Origin: Plotosus lineatus
Taxonomy: Eukaryota; Chordata; Actinopteri; Siluriformes; Plotosidae
Direction of reading: 5' to 3'
Length of the DNA stretch: 64,000 bases
Assembly: GCA_024760905.1 (NCBI GenBank)
Contig: CM045733.1
Coordinates: 13,861,001 to 13,925,000 of the forward strand
The notes beneath the pieces were generated by a model that saw only the letters and a program-made list of their open reading frames with translations, was not told where the DNA came from and made no database searches. This document shows positions 63,623 to 64,000 of this stretch, in pieces. The translations under genes were made by a program, and so were the position numbers. Within the stretch, counting starts at the first letter, position 1. Each line of letters opens with the position of its first letter.

Positions 63623-63982
63623 GGCAGTGGTGCTCTAGTGGTATAGGGTACTGGATTGCTGATCCAAAGGTTGGGGGTTCAAGTCCCACTCTCCACAAGG
63701 TTGTCACTGTCCACCCCCGTTGCAGCTAACTGGGTTATCAAAGGCGGGCCATGTCTCTCACTGTCTATGGTGAGAGGGTCATGTAAAAGAACCATTGCTG
63801 ACTTTGGTAAAGAGTAGCTGCAAAGCCGTCAGTGTGTTTCTATCCCTTGTTAAAAAGGGTTGTGACAGGAAGGGCATCCGACGTAAAAAACCTCTGCCAA
63901 ATCAAACGTATGAATCAAATGATTCGCTGTGGTGACTCCCGAGTAAAAAAACAAAAAGGAAAAAACAAAAGGAAGACAGACA
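63622..63982 (+). repeat. SINE B, complete, inside an AAT array
   Basis: Head with both pol III boxes ('tgctctagtgg' and 'ggttcaagtcc'), shared body, full B tail ('gacaggaagggcatccgacg', 'gattcgctgtggtgactccc') and an A-rich end. AAT repeats on both sides probably represent the target duplication. Confidence 0.92.
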
Positions 63983-64000
63983 ATAATAATAATAATAATA

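Overview
The window is eukaryotic and almost certainly from a fish, most likely ray-finned. Evidence: many tRNA-headed SINEs with intact pol III A/B boxes, Tc1-, pogo/Tigger- and hAT-like DNA transposons, at least six LINE families, one LTR family, and very long TA, TG and ATT microsatellites. Several SINE modules (for example the segment reading like 'ggcagacgttcttatccaga') are of the kind found across fishes. No prokaryotic feature and no host protein-coding gene could be supported. Every recognisable coding region is a transposon fragment broken by stops, frameshifts or nested insertions. The window is best read as a transposon graveyard, intergenic or intronic. Names used below are local labels, not database names. 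LINEs: K (fragments at 1, 7.95, 47.3, 48.5 and 60.6 kb), R (RTE/RTEX-like, (GAA)n tail; near-full copies at 10.7-13.8 and 26.6-29.7 kb, short copy at 6.65 kb), J (Jockey/I-like, 13.9-17.4 kb), V (RTE/BovB-like, 51.3-54.5 kb), N (54.5-57.1 kb), plus CR1-like and Rex1-like pieces. SINEs: A and B share one tRNA-Glu-like head and body but have different 3' tails; C shares its tail with A; D, E and F are separate families. || Layout. 0-5 kb: LINE K remnant, little-recognised sequence, then SINE debris. 5-9.2 kb: Tc1 remnants, an internally deleted pogo/Tigger element, and a Tc1 element split by LINE K. 9.8-17.4 kb: SINE C, full-length LINE R, then LINE J. 17.4-26 kb: SINEs (one nested in another) and a second Tigger copy. 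26.6-29.7 kb: LINE R on the minus strand with a 13-bp target-site duplication. 29.7-31.1 kb: a solo LTR, and two LTRs of the same family in inverted orientation. 31.7-32.1 kb: a large palindrome carrying hammerhead-ribozyme sequences. 32-41 kb: SINEs, the third Tigger copy, a Rex1-like fragment and TA arrays. 41-47.2 kb: several DNA transposons with nested SINE and hAT insertions. 47.3-50.4 kb: LINE K fragments, SINEs, a foldback element and a CR1-like LINE. 51.3-57.2 kb: LINEs V and N, with a second intact hammerhead motif at the 3' edge of N. 57.8-64 kb: an unclassified dispersed repeat present twice, SINE debris, and SINE B at the end. || Most interesting. (1) Two intact and one mutated type I hammerhead ribozyme motifs (31989-32043, 57144-57198; mutated copy near 31726-31780 on minus), with perfect core, 5-bp stem I and short palindromic stem III, the arrangement known from Penelope-like elements and retrozymes. 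(2) A modular SINE system: one head joined to two LINE-related tails. The B tail combines a segment like the 5' region of LINE R with a segment like its 3' end. This suggests a parasite-partner relation visible within one window. (3) Many insertions can be ordered in time by exact target-site duplications.
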